64,000 bases of DNA, taken from contig JAFKGQ010000009.1 of assembly GCA_017307755.1 (NCBI GenBank), forward strand, positions 186,001-250,000, in the 5' to 3' direction. Below the pieces are notes generated by a model, which had not been told where the DNA came from, ran no database searches, and worked only from the letters and a program-made list of their open reading frames with translations. Made by a program: the position numbers and the translations under genes. Below are positions 61,032-64,000 of the stretch, piece by piece. The DNA is from Chitinophagaceae bacterium. Lineage in GTDB: Bacteria > Bacteroidota > Bacteroidia > Chitinophagales > Chitinophagaceae. Position 1 is the stretch's first letter, and each line of letters starts with the position of its first letter.

Positions 61032-61442
61032 TTACATATTCTCATTATTGTCGTTGTCAAAACCGAAAGATGTCTGCGGCTCTTCAGGCGTTGGAGCAGG
61101 CACGTAAGTGATCTCGATCGTTTCCTGAGTAAGAGCGACTGGCTTGGGAGCCGGTTTCTTTTTTGCTGCCTTTTTAGGAGCTGCCTTTTTTGGAGCGGCT
61201 TTTTTGGGGGCTGCTTTTTTTGGAGCAGCTTTCTTAGCGGCTTTTTTTGCTGCTTTTTTGGGGGCTGCTTTTTTCTTAGGAGCGGCTTTCTTTTTGGGAG
61301 CGGCTTTCTTTTTTGCTGCTTTTTTTACAGCTTTTTTCGCAGCCTTCTTAGCGGCTTTTTTGGGAGCTGCTTTCTTTTTGGCCGCTTTTTTAACGGCTTT
61401 TTTTACAGCTTTTTTCGCCGGCTTTTTCTTAGACTTTGACAT
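61032..61442 (-). CDS. Histone-H1-like Lys/Ala/Pro-rich DNA-binding protein
   Basis: 136 residues. Residues 1-103 are almost only Lys, Ala and Pro in repeats such as KKAAPKKAAPKKAA and KKAVKKAAKKKAAPKK, like the C-terminal tail of histone H1 and bacterial H1-like proteins (Chlamydia Hc2, Bordetella BpH1). The end (ITYVPAPTPEEPQTSFGFDND) is acidic and not repetitive. Such proteins are disordered and bind and condense DNA or RNA. Its place between nusG and rplK, on the other strand, is unusual and splits the usual nusG-rplK order. The gene's repetitive nature makes length changes by slippage likely. Confidence 0.88.
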   Translation of the reverse strand: MSKSKKKPAKKAVKKAVKKAAKKKAAPKKAAKKAAKKAVKKAAKKKAAPKKKAAPKKKAAPKKAAKKAAKKAAPKKAAPKKAAPKKAAPKKAAKKKPAPKPVALTQETIEITYVPAPTPEEPQTSFGFDNDNNENM

Positions 61443-61743
61443 AATTTGTTGAGCGTTTTAAGTTGTTATGAGAATTTAATGGATTTATTAACGGAAAAGT
61501 TAGTCAGAAAAATTCAAATAGAAAAAAATGACGAAAAAATTTCTTTACAAAATGTTGAGAATTGGGCTTATAACGTAAGAGTGCGGGCGCACTTTTGGTG
61601 ATAAATGGGGTGTGAGGAATGTTTGATGTATGGGTTGACGGGGAGCCGGGAATGGGGAGGTTAATGGGGTGGGAGGCGCCTTTGCAGAGGGCGGGAAGGA
61701 GGGGAGGGGTGGTGTGGTCAGGCGGAGATTAGGTGCTAAAAAG
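61443..61743. other. Non-coding spacer with G-rich tract, upstream of rplK
   Basis: Gene-free stretch up to the rplK promoter. The first 130 bp are AT-rich and should contain the promoter of the H1-like gene on the minus strand. A small hairpin AGTGC-GGGC-GCACT followed by TTTT lies near 61579-61596. From about 61600 to 61735 the plus strand is strongly G-rich; GGG-C-GGG-AAGGA-GGGG-A-GGGG at 61689-61709 fits the G-quadruplex pattern. No ORF is convincing. Confidence 0.6.
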
Positions 61744-61775
61744 TTTGCAGGTATCGGGTTATTTGACTACTTTTG
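61744..61775 (+). promoter_or_regulatory. Promoter of the rplK-rplA-rplJ-rplL operon
   Basis: TTTG at 61744-61747, 20-nt spacer and TACTTTTG at 61768-61775, a good Bacteroidota promoter. The start codon of rplK is 84 bp downstream, leaving a leader of about 78 nt. Confidence 0.78.
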
Positions 61776-61859
61776 CGTCCCCAAATAGTTCTTTTAGGAA
61801 TATAGCATTGGGAGTTCCTGTCCGTGTGACGGGGACGTTAACACCAAAAAAGTAGCAAC

Positions 61860-62303
61860 ATGGCAAAAGAAATTACCGGTTATGTCAAGTTGCAGGTGAA
61901 AGGCGGTCAAGCCAATCCTGCACCTCCTATCGGACCTGCATTAGGTTCTAAAGGCGTCAATATCATGGAGTTCTGTAAGCAATTCAATGCCAGGACCCAG
62001 GATAGGATGGGGAAGGTACTTCCCGTTGTCCTTACTGTATTTAGCGACAAGTCTTTCGAATTTGTCATCAAGACTCCCCCCGCAGCGGTACAGCTGTTGG
62101 AAGCTGCCAAGCTTCAGAGCGGCAGTAAGGAGCCAAATCGTAACAAAGTTGGAAAAGTAACCTGGGCGCAGGTAGAGGCTATTGCGAAAGACAAGATGCC
62201 TGACCTGAATTGCTTTACAGTGGAAAGCGCCATGCGTATGGTGGCTGGTACGGCCCGCAGCATGGGTATCACTGTAGAGGGTGCTGCTCCCTGGGCAAAT
62301 TAA
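61860..62303 (+). CDS. rplK: 50S ribosomal protein uL11
   Basis: 147 residues. Starts AKEITGYVKLQVKGGQANPAPPIGPALGS (shown in part), with the conserved Pro-rich loop PAPPIGPALG that contacts L10/GTPase-centre factors, and the C-terminal rRNA-binding part with GTARSMGITVEG. First gene of the L11-L1-L10-L12 operon, 26 nt before rplA. Confidence 0.98.
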   Translation: MAKEITGYVKLQVKGGQANPAPPIGPALGSKGVNIMEFCKQFNARTQDRMGKVLPVVLTVFSDKSFEFVIKTPPAAVQLLEAAKLQSGSKEPNRNKVGKVTWAQVEAIAKDKMPDLNCFTVESAMRMVAGTARSMGITVEGAAPWAN

Positions 62304-62329
62304 TCTCCTAACTCCAAAAACATTACGAA

Positions 62330-63022
62330 ATGGCAATTACAAAGAAAAGAAAAGCAGCCTCAGCGAAGGTTGATAAAAATAAGGTTTACTCCCTCAAGGA
62401 TGCTTCTGCGCTGGTGAAGGAGGTGAATACTACAAAGTTCGACTCTTCAGTCGATCTGCATGTTCGTCTGGGGGTTGATCCCAAAAAAGCGGACCAATCT
62501 ATCCGTGGTACGGTGACCCTGCCTCATGGTACGGGTAAGACCAAGCGGGTGCTGGTGCTTTGCACGCCTGATAAAGAGGCTGATGCCAAGGCGGCCGGAG
62601 CCGACTATGTAGGGCTGGACGAGTTTATCCAGAAGATCGAAGGTGGATGGGTGGATGTGGATGTGATCGTGGCTACTCCTTCCGTCATGCCTAAGATTGG
62701 TAAACTGGGTAAGGTGTTGGGCCCTCGTAACCTGATGCCCAATCCGAAGACGGGCACGGTGACCAATGATGTGGCGGCTGCCGTGAATGAGGTAAAGGGT
62801 GGTAAGATCGCTTTCAAGGTTGACAAGGCGGGCATTATCCATGCCAGCATCGGCCGGGTGAGCTTCTCTCCTGAAAAGATCGTAGAGAACAGCCAGGAGC
62901 TGATCAACGCGATCATCAAGGCCAAGCCGGCCACGGCCAAGGGCACTTATGTCAAGAGCGTATTTATGGCCAGCTCGATGAGCCCGGGCATTGCCATTGA
63001 CACTAAAGCCTTTGTACACTAA
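62330..63022 (+). CDS. rplA: 50S ribosomal protein uL1
   Basis: 230 residues. Motifs ASALVKEVNTTKFDSSVDLHV, GTGKTKRVLVLC, PKIGKLGKVLGPRNLMPNPKTGT (the L1 signature, positions about 123-145) and SFSPEKIVENSQELINAI-type helix. L1 forms the mobile stalk at the E site and in many bacteria represses its own operon. The stop codon abuts element copy 2, which begins at 63023. Confidence 0.98.
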   Translation: MAITKKRKAASAKVDKNKVYSLKDASALVKEVNTTKFDSSVDLHVRLGVDPKKADQSIRGTVTLPHGTGKTKRVLVLCTPDKEADAKAAGADYVGLDEFIQKIEGGWVDVDVIVATPSVMPKIGKLGKVLGPRNLMPNPKTGTVTNDVAAAVNEVKGGKIAFKVDKAGIIHASIGRVSFSPEKIVENSQELINAIIKAKPATAKGTYVKSVFMASSMSPGIAIDTKAFVH

Positions 63023-63112
63023 AATGGAACACAGTTCCATTGGCCGAAGGCCCATTATGAGCGATTTTTCGCCAAGGGCCTATATTCTGACAGAAAGGCC
63101 GTTGGCGAAAAT
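63023..63112 (+). repeat. Structured element copy 2, also candidate L10 leader, between rplA and rplJ
   Basis: Hairpin A: AATGGAAC, loop ACA, GTTCCATT (63023-63041). Hairpin B: GGCC, loop GAA, GGCC (63042-63052). Tail CATTATGAG (63053-63061). Two nt later hairpin C: ATTTTTCGCCAA (63064-63075) with TTGGCGAAAAT (63102-63112) and an inner GGCCT/AGGCC pair (63077-63081, 63096-63100). In many bacteria the L10-L12 complex binds a leader before rplJ to repress it, so hairpin C could be that site. Confidence 0.82.
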
Positions 63113-63145
63113 AAATTGAATCACCGCGGACTAAAAAATTGAATT

Positions 63146-63679
63146 ATGAACAAAGATCAAAAAAATGAAGTCATTGAGCTGTTGAAAGACAAGTTCAATC
63201 AATATAACAACTTCTATGTGACCAATACCGAGTCACTGACTGTAGAACAGGTGGGCAAGCTGCGCCGGATCTGCTTTGACAAGAAAGTAGAGATGAAGGT
63301 GGCTAAGAACACCCTGATAAAAAAGGCCCTGGAAGGTCTGGATGACAAGCGTTTTTCAGGCGTATACGAGTCTCTCAATGGCGTGACTGCGCTGTTGTTC
63401 TCGGAGAATGCGAAGGAGCCTGCGCTGATCATCAGCGATTTCCGGAAGGCTGGCAACATGGAAAAGCCTGTATTGAAGGCTGCCTTTATCGATGGGGATG
63501 TATTTGCGGGGGATGACCAGCTGAAGGCGTTGACCACGCTGAAGAGCAAGCACGACCTTATCGGCGAGATCATTGGTCTGCTGCAATCGCCCGCCAAGAA
63601 TGTTATCAGCGGCTTGAATGCAGGAAACAAGCTGGCCGGGTTGATCAAGGCACTGGAAGATCGTGCCGGAGCGAACTAA
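63146..63679 (+). CDS. rplJ: 50S ribosomal protein uL10
   Basis: 177 residues. NKDQKNEVIELLKDKFNQYN, VEQVGKLRRICFDKKVEMKVAKNTLIKKAL (in two parts) and a C-terminal helix ending in LAGLIKALEDRAGAN that carries the L12 dimers. L10 forms the base of the stalk. It has a 123-bp spacer before it filled by the structured element/leader and a 104-bp spacer after it. Confidence 0.97.
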   Translation: MNKDQKNEVIELLKDKFNQYNNFYVTNTESLTVEQVGKLRRICFDKKVEMKVAKNTLIKKALEGLDDKRFSGVYESLNGVTALLFSENAKEPALIISDFRKAGNMEKPVLKAAFIDGDVFAGDDQLKALTTLKSKHDLIGEIIGLLQSPAKNVISGLNAGNKLAGLIKALEDRAGAN

Positions 63680-63680
63680 G

Positions 63681-63707
63681 CATTACACGGCCTATGGCCG
63701 CCTAATG
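63681..63707 (+). promoter_or_regulatory. Hairpin between rplJ and rplL
   Basis: CGGCC (63688-63692), loop TAT, GGCCG (63696-63700), extended by CATTA (63681-63685) and TAATG (63703-63707) across a small internal loop. It starts 2 nt after the rplJ stop. It may be an attenuator or processing site that lets rplL be made in excess over rplJ. Confidence 0.5.
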
Positions 63708-63783
63708 ATATAAAAGAAACAAATTTTTTTAAACCTTCCGCCGGATCCCCCAGTGGAAATGAAGGCGGAAAAAATTGTAAAAC

Positions 63784-64000
63784 ATGGCAGACTTAAAAGC
63801 ATTTGCTGAGCAGCTCGTAGGGCTGACTGTAAAAGAAGTAAACGAATTAGCAAAGATCCTGAAGGAAGAATATGGCATCGAGCCTGCAGCTGCTGCTGTA
63901 GCTGTTGCTGCCGGTCCCGCTGCAGGTGGTGGCGCTGCCGCTGCTGAAGAAAAGACCGCTTTCAACGTGATCCTGAAAGCCGCTGGCGCTAACAAGCTCA
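63784..64000 (+). CDS. rplL: 50S ribosomal protein bL12 (L7/L12), 3' end outside window
   Basis: 72 residues are visible from the ATG at 63784; the gene runs past the window end. The N-terminal domain ADLKAFAEQLVGLTVKEVNELA binds L10, followed by the Ala-rich hinge (AAAAVAVAAGPAAGGGAAAAE) and the beginning of the C-terminal factor-binding domain (EEKTAFNVILKAAGANKL). Present in several copies per ribosome, it recruits elongation factors such as the EF-Tu encoded at 58760. Confidence 0.97.
   Translation, partial: MADLKAFAEQLVGLTVKEVNELAKILKEEYGIEPAAAAVAVAAGPAAGGGAAAAEEKTAFNVILKAAGANKL

Noticed and set aside
61144..61452. Hydrophobic FFAAFLGAA-repeat protein on the plus strand
   Set aside because: It is the exact complement of the Lys/Ala repeats of the H1-like gene; AAG/AAA and GCC codons read backwards give Phe, Leu, Ala and Gly.

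Overview
The window comes from a Bacteroidota chromosome, most likely a Chitinophagaceae (Chitinophaga-like) soil or plant-litter saprophyte. Supporting signs are three SusC/SusD pairs, a FecI/FecR-type sigma/anti-sigma pair feeding an STN-domain SusC, type IX secretion proteins (a PorV/PorQ-family protein and a PorU2-like C25 peptidase), promoters of the Bacteroidota type (TTTG, about 19 bases, TAnnTTTG) and the gene order rpsU-xerC-hpf-tRNAs-tuf-secE-nusG-rplK-rplA-rplJ-rplL. No phage, IS element, plasmid origin or CRISPR array was seen.

1-19726 is a carbohydrate-acquisition block: a 5'-truncated SusC with its SusD, a sugar-acid dehydratase, and a ROK repressor divergent from a long co-directional run (SusC, SusD, two Gfo/Idh oxidoreductases, AGE-family epimerase, FucP-like MFS symporter, GMC oxidoreductase, DUF4434-like protein). 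This looks like uptake of a glycan or glycoside followed by oxidation, epimerisation and dehydration of the sugar. 19767-24699 is mixed: GH27 alpha-galactosidase, a small secreted basic protein, a GbsR/MarR-like regulator with a methyltransferase gene that share a palindromic operator, an aldo/keto reductase and an AraC regulator. 24810-34640 is a sigma/anti-sigma-controlled galactoside locus (ECF sigma, FecR, SusC, SusD, SGNH hydrolase, GH42 beta-galactosidase).

34745-44391 holds housekeeping and accessory genes: tRNA-Ala, lpxB, a Tat-exported class V aminotransferase overlapping an APC permease, a GH125 exo-mannosidase, tyrS convergent on a shared palindromic terminator, an AT-rich acyltransferase and a PorV/PorQ-family protein. 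44415-49499 is a giant PorU2-like C25 protease. 49505-55788 looks like envelope-glycan decoration (two GT-C-like polytopic proteins, a membrane SGNH hydrolase, an acyltransferase) and ends in ribE.

55913-64000 is the translation core: rpsU, xerC, hpf, the tRNA array Thr-Tyr-Gly-Thr followed by tuf, tRNA-Trp, secE, nusG, a histone-H1-like gene on the opposite strand, then the L11-L1-L10-L12 genes (rplL cut by the window end). The best candidate for something undescribed lies here. A 39-nt module (8-bp stem with ACA loop, 4-bp stem with GAA loop, tail of consensus MATYATKAG) occurs three times, at 56222-56260, 58245-58283 (minus strand) and 63023-63061. The stem differences between copies are all compensatory, and each copy is followed within 2-3 nt by a long stable hairpin.
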